The position numbers and the translations under genes were made by a program. Positions 33,102 through 40,603 of a stretch of DNA of 44,063 bases are shown here, one piece after another. The stretch spans positions 1-44,063 of the forward strand of contig JABDBA010000016.1 in the NCBI GenBank assembly GCA_013288885.1, read 5' to 3'. Numbering within the stretch: the stretch's first letter is position 1; every line of letters starts with the position of its first letter. Source of the DNA: Gammaproteobacteria bacterium. GTDB lineage: Bacteria > Pseudomonadota > Gammaproteobacteria > JABDBA01. The notes under the pieces are model-generated. The model was not told where the DNA came from, ran no database searches, and saw only the letters and a list, made by a program, of their open reading frames with translations.

Positions 33102-34070
33102 CTAATATTTTCGTGCTACCGAAAACTCCGCTAATGCAATTAAAGCCTTACGATAAGGGGAGTCAGGAACGTCACTTAGGCAACTGATGGCTTTATCTGC
33201 GTGTTGTTTAGCGAGGTGGTAAGTGTAAGCGATAGCCCCCGTTGATTCAATGGCTGTGAGAATAAGTTCAAGATCATCACGGCTGGCATTTTCAATAGCG
33301 CGACGAATATAGGTTTGTTCCACAGAGGTGCCATTTTGCAAGGCATGAATTAACGGCAACGTCGGTTTGCCTTCGGCCAAGTCATCACCACAGTTTTTGC
33401 CGAGAGTTTGCGAGGTCGAGCAATAATCGAGGGCATCGTCAACTAATTGAAAAGCGACCCCTAGGTGCATACCATAATTAGCCAACTCTAAAATAGTGCT
33501 TTCGGGGGCTCTGCACAGCAGCGGGCCCATCTTCGTTGCGGTGGCGAATAATGTGCCGGTTTTGGCACGGATAACTTTCATATAACATTCTTCAGAAGTT
33601 TCGGGATCTTTGCAGGTGAGCAGTTGCAAAACTTCACCTTCTGAAATGGTGTTAGTGGCGTTGGCCAGTTCATTGATAATTTGTAGGCTGCCGATGTCTA
33701 CCATTAATTGAAAAGCACGGGAGTAGAGGAAATCGCCCACTAATACGCTGGCGGCGTTGCCCCAAAGAGCATTGGCGGTTTTTTTGCCGCGTCTTAATTC
33801 GGAGGCATCGACTACATCATCATGTAATAGCGTGACGGTATGAATAAGCTCAATGATTGCCGCAAGCTTAATGTGCGCATCATCGGGATATGAAAAAGCT
33901 TTTGCACAAAGTAAGACCAACAGAGGGCGTAAGCGTTTGCCACCACTATGAATCAGGTGCTGGCTGAGTTTTTTTATCAAGGGAATATCAGAACGCAGGC
34001 ATTCTTCGATGAGTTCATCGGTTGCTTTTAAGTCAGGTTCAACCAGGTCGCGGATGGCAGCTAGATCCAT
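33102..34070 (-). CDS. ispB: Octaprenyl-diphosphate synthase type polyprenyl synthase
   Basis: This 322-residue trans-prenyltransferase makes the quinone side chain. The first Asp-rich motif is HDDVVD (D84, D85, D88) and the second DDALDY (D211, D212, D215). GGKRLRPLLVLL near 43-54 is conserved. Length and sequence fit IspB rather than the shorter IspA. The ATG at 34070 has no clear ribosome site. Chain length cannot be fixed from sequence alone. Confidence 0.95.
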   Translation of the reverse strand: MDLAAIRDLVEPDLKATDELIEECLRSDIPLIKKLSQHLIHSGGKRLRPLLVLLCAKAFSYPDDAHIKLAAIIELIHTVTLLHDDVVDASELRRGKKTANALWGNAASVLVGDFLYSRAFQLMVDIGSLQIINELANATNTISEGEVLQLLTCKDPETSEECYMKVIRAKTGTLFATATKMGPLLCRAPESTILELANYGMHLGVAFQLVDDALDYCSTSQTLGKNCGDDLAEGKPTLPLIHALQNGTSVEQTYIRRAIENASRDDLELILTAIESTGAIAYTYHLAKQHADKAISCLSDVPDSPYRKALIALAEFSVARKY

Positions 34071-34160
34071 AAAATTTTAGTCATAATTTAAAGTGTAGAA
34101 ACATGAACATGCTAGGCATGTGAGCGGTCGGTGTCAAGCCTGAGGTTTTTCCTTTTGGTT

Positions 34161-34189
34161 TTGCTACTCAAGCGGTCATTTGATATCAT
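34161..34189 (+). promoter_or_regulatory. Promoter of the acid phosphatase gene
   Basis: TTGCTA (34161-34166), a 17-bp spacer and TATCAT (34184-34189), with TGA directly before the -10, form an extended -10 promoter 34 bp ahead of the start codon. Confidence 0.5.
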
Positions 34190-34223
34190 AGGATAAAACC
34201 AATCGGATATAAGGGAGCAAGCT

Positions 34224-34904
34224 ATGCAAATACAGTTCAAAAATTATCTTCTTATCGTTTTCGCCAGTGCCTCCTTAGGGTTTTCAGCCAGTAGTTTTGC
34301 GTTGGAACCGATGAACCTCGATTTTTTGAAAAAACAATTAGTGACCTACCATGATTCGGGTGCTTATGTGCATGGCATTCAAAATGAAGTCAACATGGCA
34401 GAGGAGTATTTACAAAAGCGCGTAGCAGCCAATAACGAGTCTGCCCATCCCAAAAAATTAGCAATTGTTTTTGATATCGATGAAACCACTTTGTCGAATT
34501 ACGATGATCTGAAAGCACTTAATTTTGGTGGCACTCCTGCCATGATTGAAGCTGCAATTGCTAAAGGCACTGATCCTGCTATTACACCTACGCTGAATTT
34601 ATATCAATTGGCAATAAAAGATAACGTCGCGGTATTTTTCATCACTGGGCGTATACAAAAGTTGCATGATGCCACCTTTAAAAATTTACAAACCGCAGGC
34701 TACACCTCGTGGCAAAAATTAAGTCTGAAGCCCAATGATTATAATCAACCCTCTGTTGTGCCTTTTAAATCAGCTGAGCGCGCACAGATTGTGAAGAGTG
34801 GCTATGACATTATTATTAATATCGGCGATCAACACAGTGATCTTGCAGGTGGTTCCGCAGATAGGACCTTTAAATTGCCAGACCCGTATTATTTTATTCC
34901 GTAA
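34224..34904 (+). CDS. Secreted HAD-family acid phosphatase (class B-like)
   Basis: This 226-residue protein has a signal peptide (1-27, ending SSFA-LE). Motif I is VFDIDETTLSN with nucleophile D84 and D86; motif II is FFITGR, and the acidic motif is NIGDQHSDL. These define the HAD acid phosphatase family of periplasmic or outer-membrane phosphomonoesterases. It lacks the lipobox of the e(P4) type. GGGAGC precedes the ATG. Release of phosphate from nucleotides or other esters is likely. Confidence 0.93.
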   Translation: MQIQFKNYLLIVFASASLGFSASSFALEPMNLDFLKKQLVTYHDSGAYVHGIQNEVNMAEEYLQKRVAANNESAHPKKLAIVFDIDETTLSNYDDLKALNFGGTPAMIEAAIAKGTDPAITPTLNLYQLAIKDNVAVFFITGRIQKLHDATFKNLQTAGYTSWQKLSLKPNDYNQPSVVPFKSAERAQIVKSGYDIIINIGDQHSDLAGGSADRTFKLPDPYYFIP

Positions 34905-35032
34905 TATAGTCGAGCCAATGGTCTACAACTAAATAGGCTTTTGCTTACATCTTTAATTTATGGGTGCTGCTAAAGTTATATTGCTTATTATGAAGTAAGC
35001 ACTTATCAACTAACTTACATGGAGTAACTCAT

Positions 35033-35245
35033 ATGTCAAACAACCAACCAATGAATCCTGGTAAAACAGCTAACCCAGGTCAGAACCAACCTAACCAACC
35101 AAAGCAGGGTTCTAACATCCCAGGCCAAAGACCAGGTCAGAACAATCCTAACCAAGGCCATGGCCGTAACGACGATACTCGCCGTACCCAATCAGGTTAT
35201 GAAGATACAGCGCGTAGCGGTCGTACCGATAAAGACAAACGTTAA
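35033..35245 (+). CDS. Small hydrophilic PGQ/NPNQ-rich protein
   Basis: The 70-residue product is entirely hydrophilic, with repeated NPGQNQPNQP, PGQRPGQNNPNQ motifs, a charged C-terminus and no hydrophobic segment. It is likely disordered. ATGGAGTAACTC just ahead supplies a ribosome site. It is not a recognised family; position among stress-type small genes and similarity in style to the PGQTGRQ tail at 40022-40194 suggest a related role. Confidence 0.7.
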   Translation: MSNNQPMNPGKTANPGQNQPNQPKQGSNIPGQRPGQNNPNQGHGRNDDTRRTQSGYEDTARSGRTDKDKR

Positions 35246-35256
35246 TATGTCTTAAG

Positions 35257-35289
35257 CAGCAGAATTCCTTGTGATGAGGAATTCTGCTG
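35257..35289. terminator. Bidirectional intrinsic terminator
   Basis: CAGCAGAATTCC (35257-35268) and GGAATTCTGCTG (35278-35289) pair perfectly over 12 bp with a 9-nt loop, followed by TATTTTAG. It sits between the ends of the PGQ protein gene (+) and the poly-His protein gene (-). Confidence 0.85.
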
Positions 35290-35303
35290 TATTTTAGCCT
35301 ATT

Positions 35304-35516
35304 TTAGTTGTGCCATTGCCCATTATAGCCATTGTTATAGCCATTATTATAGCGACCGTTGTTATAATGATGATGATGGTGGTGATGATGATGGTAGTAA
35401 CCGGGGGCTGGTGGCCCACCAATGCCTACAACCACATCTCCCATTACAGCTAATGGAGCCATCGCAACTAGTGTGCCAATGATTACTCCACTTAGTAAGT
35501 TTGTTAGCATTTTCAT
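35304..35516 (-). CDS. Secreted poly-histidine, Asn/Gly/Tyr-rich small protein
   Basis: The 70-residue product has a signal peptide (about 1-26, MKMLTNLLSGVIIGTLVAM and following). The mature part has PPAPGYY, then nine consecutive His and an NNGRYNNGYNNGYNG tail. Nine His in a row could bind Ni, Zn or Cu in the periplasm. The coding DNA is a run of GTG/ATG triplets on the other strand, prone to slippage. A good AAGGAGATATAAC site precedes the ATG. Confidence 0.8.
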   Translation of the reverse strand: MKMLTNLLSGVIIGTLVAMAPLAVMGDVVVGIGGPPAPGYYHHHHHHHHHYNNGRYNNGYNNGYNGQWHN

Positions 35517-35594
35517 GTTATATCTCCTTATTAAAATTAATAGTCCCTCAGTACCTTTAAGTTTAGTTCAATTTTTACAAAGTTCAAGGTCACA

Positions 35595-35623
35595 TTGACT
35601 AAAAGAATAGGGTGTACTATAAC
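35595..35623 (+). promoter_or_regulatory. Promoter of the entericidin-like gene
   Basis: TTGACT, a spacer of exactly 17 bp and TATAAC match the sigma-70 consensus at ten of twelve positions. The start codon is 42 bp downstream. Confidence 0.7.
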
Positions 35624-35664
35624 TATTTTGAAGGACAATATTATCTAAATTAAGGAGATAGGTT

Positions 35665-35793
35665 ATGAACATCATCAGCAAAATTATGTTAATCTTATTC
35701 GTCAGTGCAGTGTTATTTGCCTGTCACACTGTGCAAGGAGTAGGACAAGATGTTTCTGCAAGTGGTCATGCATTAACCAGAGCAGCAAGTTAA
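35665..35793 (+). CDS. Entericidin A/B-like small lipoprotein
   Basis: This 42-residue protein reads MNIISKIMLILFVSAVLFAC, a lipoprotein signal with Cys20, then HTVQGVGQDVSASGHALTRA. That is the entericidin pattern C-T--G-G-D----G--L. AAGGAG (35652-35657) precedes the ATG. Entericidins are small membrane lipoproteins induced by stress or stationary phase. It has its own strong promoter. Confidence 0.88.
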   Translation: MNIISKIMLILFVSAVLFACHTVQGVGQDVSASGHALTRAAS

Positions 35794-35814
35794 CAAACCA
35801 TAAAAAAACTAAAT

Positions 35815-35938
35815 ATACTCAAAGCGTTTGGATTTTAGGCTAGGCGCTAAGCCCCGAGCAAGCGGAGCATATGGGTTATATGTGAGCATTGCGAGAGGGC
35901 GCAAGCAACAACGCCTAAAATTCAAACGAGAAGAGTAT
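35815..35938. repeat. 124-bp dispersed palindromic repeat abutting a start codon
   Basis: The ends are inverted copies: ATACTCAAAGCGTTTGG then ATTTTAGGC on the left, and GCCTAAAAT then TCAAACGAGAAGAGTAT on the right. The interior (GGCGCTAAGCCCCGAGCAAG and following) looks like REP/MITE sequence. The right end touches the ATG of the CoA-transferase gene, and its AGAAGAG may serve as the ribosome site. Confidence 0.8.
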
Positions 35939-38092
35939 ATGACGACATGTTTCAATAATGATTATGATACTGCTGCACAAAAAATTATTGAACGCGTTGG
36001 CAAAAATGTGGTGATAGCAGTCGCATTGGGTATTGGTAAACCCATTGGGCTGCTAAACGCGCTGTATAAGATTGCGGTTGCTGATAAATCTATTCAACTT
36101 ACTATTATCACAGGCCTCACATTAGCTCGACCTCTGTTGCATAACGAATTAGAAAAACGTTTTATAGGCCCTATTTTAGAACGCTTGCTCACAGATTATG
36201 AAGATCCACTCTATGAGCGCGATCGCGTGCTACAACGAGTTCCTGATAACATTAAAGTAATTGAATTTTTCTTAGCACCGGGAAAATATTTGCATAATAG
36301 TTATGTACAGCAAAACTATATTAGCAGCAAATACACCAGTGTTATTCAAGATTCATTACATTACCCTGTCAATGTTTTTGCGCAACAAGTCGCGCCTTCC
36401 AAAACCCAAACTTCTCAATATAGTTTAAGCAGTAATACCGATTTGTTTTATGAGATGGCGAAACGGTTAAAACAAGCTGAAGATAAAAAAATCGCCATTG
36501 TGGCGGAAGTAAATGCGAACTTGCCTTTTATGACCGGCGATGCGATTGTAAAATCTGATGTATTTACCGATGTCATTGATACAGGGAATTATCATGCTTT
36601 ATTTGCATTGCCGCGCGATGAACTTTCTGCGCAAGATCATCTGATTGGTTTATATACCAGTTCATTAATAAAAGATGATGGTTGTTTGCAAATTGGCATA
36701 GGCAAACTTAGCAATGCAGTTGCCAATGCGTTGATCATGCGTCACAAAAATAACACTGTATATCAAGAATTATTGCAGCAACTTGCAGTCACTGAAAAGT
36801 TTGGCGCAGATATTGCTGCGATTGGGACAACAGGAATTTTTGAACAAGGGCTATATGCCTCTACGGAAATGCTCAGCGATGAATTTTTATATCTTTATAA
36901 TGCCGGTATTTTAAAGAGGCGGGTTTATGACCATATTGGATTACAGCGGTTGTTGAATAAACGCCTAATTACTGAAAAAATCACGCCAGATTATATTGAT
37001 ATTTTAGCTGAAAATAAAATAATTAAGCAAAAGCTTACTGCTGCCGATATACGTTTTCTGCGCAAATTTGGCATTTTCAAGCACGATATTACCTATCATT
37101 CTAATAGTTTAGTGCTGCCTTCCGGTGAGATGATAGCAGCAGATTTATCATTATCAAAACTAAAAATAATTAAAGAATGCTTGGGCGATCATTTAAAAAC
37201 AGGGAAATTAATACATGCCGGGTTTTTTATTGGTACTAAAAATTTTTATCGCGAATTAAAAAGTTTACCTCATGAAGAATTACAACAAATGGATATGACC
37301 TCAATAGTAAGAACGAATACTTTGTTAGGCTCTTATAAGCTGGCTAAATTACAACGGCAATACGCACGTTTTATAAATTCAGTAATGATGGTGACACTAG
37401 GGGGTGGGTTAGTATCTGATGGGCTGAAAGATTTGCAAGAGGTGAGCGGTGTGGGTGGTCAGTTTGATTTCGTCAATATGGCACAAAATCTAGAAAATTC
37501 TCGATCAATTATCAATTGTCGCAGCACAAAAAAAATTAAAAATAAAACCATCTCAAATATAGTATGGGATTACCCTAATCTTACTATTCCGCGATATTTG
37601 CGTGATATTGTTATCACAGAGTATGGCATTGCCGATTGTCGCAGTAAAACAGATGCAGAAGTAATCAAAGCGCTATTAAATGTTACCGATTCGCGTTTTC
37701 AACAAGAACTATTAAAAAAATCTAAAGTTTTTGGCAAGCTCCCGCCGGATTACGAGATACCTAAAATGTTTCAAAATAATTATCCCAGTGCTATTGAACC
37801 AATCATTGCCAAAATGCAATTGCAGGGTTATTGCAAACCATACCCATTTGGTAGTGATTTGACGGAAGATGAAATGGTGATAGAGCGTGCATTATTATAT
37901 TTAAAAGATTGTTCAAAACTTAAGTTGATTATTTTGATGGCATTATCGTTTTTATCATTCAGCAGTGATGAGAAATACAAGCAATATTTATTGCGGATGC
38001 AACTTGAACAGCCTAAAAATATTCAAGAGTGGATTTATAAAAAATTGTTGCAACAGGTGATCGGTTACCAACTGCAAGTTAAATCAAAATAA
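35939..38092 (+). CDS. Acetyl-CoA hydrolase/transferase family protein
   Basis: The product is 717 residues from the ATG at 35939. The C-terminal domain carries VSGVGGQFDFVNMAQNL, TIPRYLRDIVITEYGIADCR and YPFGSDLTEDEMV, all landmarks of the long acetyl-CoA hydrolase/transferase family. E310 in STEMLSD fits the catalytic glutamate that forms the acyl-CoA thioester intermediate. The frame stays open 37 codons upstream, but these lie inside a palindromic repeat and have no family match, so I reject the longer start. The substrate could be acetyl-CoA or another short acyl-CoA. The 3' end overlaps a convergent gene by 28 bp. Confidence 0.88.
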   Translation: MTTCFNNDYDTAAQKIIERVGKNVVIAVALGIGKPIGLLNALYKIAVADKSIQLTIITGLTLARPLLHNELEKRFIGPILERLLTDYEDPLYERDRVLQRVPDNIKVIEFFLAPGKYLHNSYVQQNYISSKYTSVIQDSLHYPVNVFAQQVAPSKTQTSQYSLSSNTDLFYEMAKRLKQAEDKKIAIVAEVNANLPFMTGDAIVKSDVFTDVIDTGNYHALFALPRDELSAQDHLIGLYTSSLIKDDGCLQIGIGKLSNAVANALIMRHKNNTVYQELLQQLAVTEKFGADIAAIGTTGIFEQGLYASTEMLSDEFLYLYNAGILKRRVYDHIGLQRLLNKRLITEKITPDYIDILAENKIIKQKLTAADIRFLRKFGIFKHDITYHSNSLVLPSGEMIAADLSLSKLKIIKECLGDHLKTGKLIHAGFFIGTKNFYRELKSLPHEELQQMDMTSIVRTNTLLGSYKLAKLQRQYARFINSVMMVTLGGGLVSDGLKDLQEVSGVGGQFDFVNMAQNLENSRSIINCRSTKKIKNKTISNIVWDYPNLTIPRYLRDIVITEYGIADCRSKTDAEVIKALLNVTDSRFQQELLKKSKVFGKLPPDYEIPKMFQNNYPSAIEPIIAKMQLQGYCKPYPFGSDLTEDEMVIERALLYLKDCSKLKLIILMALSFLSFSSDEKYKQYLLRMQLEQPKNIQEWIYKKLLQQVIGYQLQVKSK

Positions 38093-38457
38093 TAACTGGG
38101 ATCCCACGGGCCATAATATTGGAAGTCAATTCTTGCATTTAGACCAGCCACACCACTAAATGTGATGCGTTGATTATTATGATCTAAAAGTGTTACGGAT
38201 TGCGGAATTGAATAATTTGAATTGCTGGAGAATCCGGTAGAAGTGATGAGAACATTGGTGTGTTGCATCATGCCAGAAACAATACAGTTTACTACTTTAT
38301 TGCCCTTATCGATAAGAATGCAGCCGCTGGCCCCTTCTTTAACATGAAACGTTGCACCATTCCCTGAGCAATCTTCTGCACTAGCTACTCCTGATATAGT
38401 CAGTAAGGCCATGGCAATCAGCATTTGTAATTTATGTTTATATTTAATATTGACCAT
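38065..38457 (-). CDS. Small secreted protein of unknown function
   Basis: The 130-residue product has a signal peptide, about 1-27 (LQMLIAMALLTISGVASA), cleaved before EDCSG. The mature part has four Cys (two possible disulphides: EDCSG, GCILI, NCIVS and the terminal TCSW), and a beta-rich sequence. I do not recognise the family. Its stop lies inside the 3' end of the convergent CoA-transferase gene. An AGCTTTT start context gives a weak ribosome site. Confidence 0.75.
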   Translation of the reverse strand: MVNIKYKHKLQMLIAMALLTISGVASAEDCSGNGATFHVKEGASGCILIDKGNKVVNCIVSGMMQHTNVLITSTGFSSNSNYSIPQSVTLLDHNNQRITFSGVAGLNARIDFQYYGPWDPSYYFDLTCSW

Positions 38458-38527
38458 AAAAGCTCCAAATTATTTTAAGTATAGATTAAATTTTTAGATC
38501 TTGTATCCAATTATAAAAAAAGTACGC

Positions 38528-38533
38528 TATAAT
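38528..38533 (+). promoter_or_regulatory. -10 element ahead of the BON gene
   Basis: A perfect TATAAT lies 93 bp before the start codon, implying a leader of about 85 nt. No -35 at proper spacing is seen (TTGTAT is 21 bp away), so an alternative sigma factor or activator is possible. Confidence 0.35.
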
Positions 38534-38625
38534 GCTAATTGGTGCAAAAACATGACACCCATTGTTGTGTTGCATGATTGTTTGACATGTCCATCGGAAT
38601 GTAACTATTTTAAAGGGAAAATTTC

Positions 38626-39171
38626 ATGAAAATCTATCAAAAATCTACCGCATTAATCTTAAGTTTAGCTGTATTGTTCTGTGGCAGTGCTCCTGTGTTT
38701 GCTGATTCAACATCCAATAATCTAGGTAGTGATTCTGTTATCACGACAAAGATAAAAACGAAGATGATGGCTGACCCTTCGATTTCTTCGTTAAATATTA
38801 ATGTTCAAACCAACAATGGCAGAGTAGCTCTGGCTGGAACTGTTCCAACTGATAATGAAGCTACTGCAGCTATCATCACCGCTGAATCAACAGCTAATGT
38901 TAAAAGTGTTGATGCTTCTAAATTAGTAGTACAACAGAGCAGTCAACCATTTGCAGATACAGTTATTACCGCTAAAATTAAAGGTCTTTATCTAAGAGAT
39001 AAAGTGTTTGGCGATAAACCTATTTCTGTTGTGGGTATCAGCGTTGAAACAAAAGATGGTGTAGTATCTTTAACAGGTAAAGCTACTTCCACAGAAGCTA
39101 AAAGTGCTGTGAGATTAGCAAAAACAATTGACGGTGTGAAAAAAGTTAATTCGACAATTGTTGTAGGTTAA
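38626..39171 (+). CDS. Periplasmic protein with two BON domains (OsmY-like)
   Basis: The 181-residue product has a signal peptide (1-26, ending PVFA-DS). BON domain 1 spans about 36-103 (SVITTKIKTKMMADPSISSL to VDASKLVV), and BON domain 2 about 110-180 (ADTVITAKIKGLY to VNSTIVVG). BON domains bind phospholipids and help maintain the envelope under osmotic stress, as in OsmY. A strong AAAGGGAAA precedes the ATG. It fits the envelope-stress theme of its neighbours. Confidence 0.93.
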   Translation: MKIYQKSTALILSLAVLFCGSAPVFADSTSNNLGSDSVITTKIKTKMMADPSISSLNINVQTNNGRVALAGTVPTDNEATAAIITAESTANVKSVDASKLVVQQSSQPFADTVITAKIKGLYLRDKVFGDKPISVVGISVETKDGVVSLTGKATSTEAKSAVRLAKTIDGVKKVNSTIVVG

Positions 39172-39188
39172 TTCAAGGGCCATCAGTA

Positions 39189-39219
39189 TATGGTGACCTC
39201 CGTAAGGCGGGTCACCATA
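39189..39219 (+). terminator. Hairpin after the BON gene
   Basis: TATGGTGACC and GGTCACCATA form a perfect 10-bp stem with an 11-nt loop, 18 bp after the stop. A U-tract is lacking (GGTCTTAG follows), so termination would be imperfect or Rho-assisted. Confidence 0.5.
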
Positions 39220-39384
39220 GGTCTTAGCATGATACCCCCTCCATATAAGTATTAAAAAATAATTAAAATAGTACCTAACATATAATTACGGAAATAATAC
39301 TTACCAACTTCCTTGCAGTTTTTAGTTTCTTGAACTACGCTTTTAATGAGTAATTTAATCTTGAAGTTAAGATAAGGAGGTTTT

Positions 39385-39546
39385 ATGTTAGGCTTAGTCA
39401 TTACGCTCTTACTGCTTGCGCTTATTGCAGGTATTTTGGGTTTTACTGGCGTAGCAATCGCCATTGCTGGTATTGCTAAATTAATCTTCATCGTGTTTTT
39501 AATTCTTTTCCTGATTTCTTTAGTGTTAATGCTCGTTAGGAGATGA
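39385..39546 (+). CDS. DUF1328-like small membrane protein (YtjA family)
   Basis: This 53-residue two-helix membrane protein is MLGLVITLLLLALIAGILGF, then TGVAIAIAGIAKLIFIVFLI and a tail LVRR. GFTGVA--A-GIAK--F is the DUF1328 core. A strong AAGGAGG is seven bases upstream. Members are widespread in proteobacteria and turn up in stress regulons; no biochemical role is known. Confidence 0.9.
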   Translation: MLGLVITLLLLALIAGILGFTGVAIAIAGIAKLIFIVFLILFLISLVLMLVRR

Positions 39547-39588
39547 TGCAGTAAAGCAATCAGATTGTTCATACAATAAGGAGGTTTT

Positions 39589-39747
39589 ATGTCATTGGGT
39601 CTCATTTTACTAATTATATTAATTCTTATTCTTGTCGGTGTAATTCCTACCTGGCCACATAGCCGTGAGTGGGGTTATTATCCCAGTGGTGGTGTGGGTT
39701 TAGTATTATTGATTGTATTAATCTTATTACTACTTGGTAGAATTTGA
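39589..39747 (+). CDS. DUF3309-like small membrane protein
   Basis: This 52-residue protein has a hydrophobic helix, a short WPHSREWGYYPSGGVG loop and a second helix ending LLLLGRI. WPHS--WGYYPSGG---V is the DUF3309 signature. The ribosome site ATAAGGAGGTTTTATG is identical to that of the previous gene, so the two are probably expressed together at a high level. Confidence 0.9.
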   Translation: MSLGLILLIILILILVGVIPTWPHSREWGYYPSGGVGLVLLIVLILLLLGRI

Positions 39748-39764
39748 AGAAGAAGATGTAAATT

Positions 39765-39800
39765 CTATTACCAGTTAATTTAATTGTTAACTGGTAATAG
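39765..39800 (+). terminator. Intrinsic terminator
   Basis: CTATTACCAGTTAA (39765-39778) and TTAACTGGTAATAG (39787-39800) form a perfect 14-bp stem with an 8-nt loop, followed by TAAGATTTTTAATTT. It closes the DUF1328/DUF3309 unit. Confidence 0.8.
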
Positions 39801-40021
39801 TAAGATTTTTAATTTACCCAATACGAAAGGCGGGTGAAGTTTGTCTTTTTTTTTAGTAAAAAATCCAAAAATATATATATTAAAAATAGCTAGCGTTTAG
39901 TCAAATAGGGTCTACACTGAAAGCATGGTAAGGGTTTTTACAAAGGTCGTCCAAGGATGGGTGGCTTCCTTAACCATAGGTAGGGATACAAACAGGAATT
40001 ATTTAACAGGAGGTTAGTATC

Positions 40022-40194
40022 ATGAAAACTTACGATCAACCGATCAAGAAAACAGGTACCGGAACGAATGATGATGCATTTAAAAAAAACGTCCCCTTAT
40101 CCTCAACAAGACAAAAAAAGGTTTTAACCCTAAGACAACTACACCTGGACAAACAGGTCGTCAAGATAGTCTGAAAAAAACTGATCGCCAATAA
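40022..40194 (+). pseudogene. Small hydrophilic gene with a frame switch at an A-tract
   Basis: AGGAGG (40008-40013) precedes an ATG. The zero frame reads MKTYDQPIKKTGTGTNDDAF and then 30 residues to a TGA at 40174. If one A is added at the A8 tract (40082-40089) or the A7 tract near 40113, the frame continues as NPKTTTPGQTGRQDSLKKTD to a TAA at 40194. That tail resembles the PGQ-rich protein at 35033. Either the gene is frameshifted, or ribosomal or transcriptional slippage at the A-tracts makes the long form. A sequencing error is also possible. Confidence 0.55.
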
Positions 40195-40245
40195 TTAATA
40201 CGTTATTTTCTTGATAAAAAACATAAAAGAAGGAGGTGTTTTACT

Positions 40246-40443
40246 ATGAACGATGAACAGTTACAAGGTAAATGGCAACAACTCAAAGGGAAAGTACAAC
40301 AAAAATGGGGTAAACTCACCGATGATGATATACAACGTATCGACGGAAAGCGCAATGAGCTAGTTGGAAAAATAGTCGAACGTCATGGTATCAAAAAAGA
40401 AATCGTTGAAAAGGAAGTCGACAAATTGATGAGTGAAAAATAA
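40246..40443 (+). CDS. CsbD/YjbJ-family stress protein
   Basis: The 65-residue protein is strongly charged and helical: LQGKWQQLKGKVQQKWGKLT, DDDIQRIDGKRNELVGKI, and a final EKEVDKLMSEK. This is the CsbD-like pattern, found in abundant general-stress proteins. GAAGGAGGTG lies nine bases before the ATG. A strong terminator follows. Confidence 0.95.
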   Translation: MNDEQLQGKWQQLKGKVQQKWGKLTDDDIQRIDGKRNELVGKIVERHGIKKEIVEKEVDKLMSEK

Positions 40444-40471
40444 CCCGAGTTGATTATTCTAAAAACTAACT

Positions 40472-40498
40472 AACCACCTTAATAGGTGGTTTTTTTTT
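40472..40498 (+). terminator. Intrinsic terminator after the CsbD gene
   Basis: AACCACCT and AGGTGGTT form an 8-bp stem with a 4-nt loop, followed by nine T. It is the clearest rho-independent terminator in the window. Confidence 0.93.
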
Positions 40499-40603
40499 GT
40501 CATTTTTACGCTAGCAGGGCGATAAAAGCCTACTTTCCAGAAGGCAACAAATAAGATAGGATACCTTAAATTTTAAGTACTGCAAAATAAGGATCTATAA
40601 GCC

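Noticed and set aside
34107..34121. ACATGCTAGGCATGT perfect palindrome ahead of ispB and the phosphatase
   Set aside because: It is a short dyad without an associated motif or second copy; it may be an operator but there is no support.
35828..35938. In-frame N-terminal extension of the CoA-hydrolase/transferase gene (37 codons)
   Set aside because: It lies wholly within the palindromic repeat, has no family counterpart, and the ATG at 35939 gives a normal family start.
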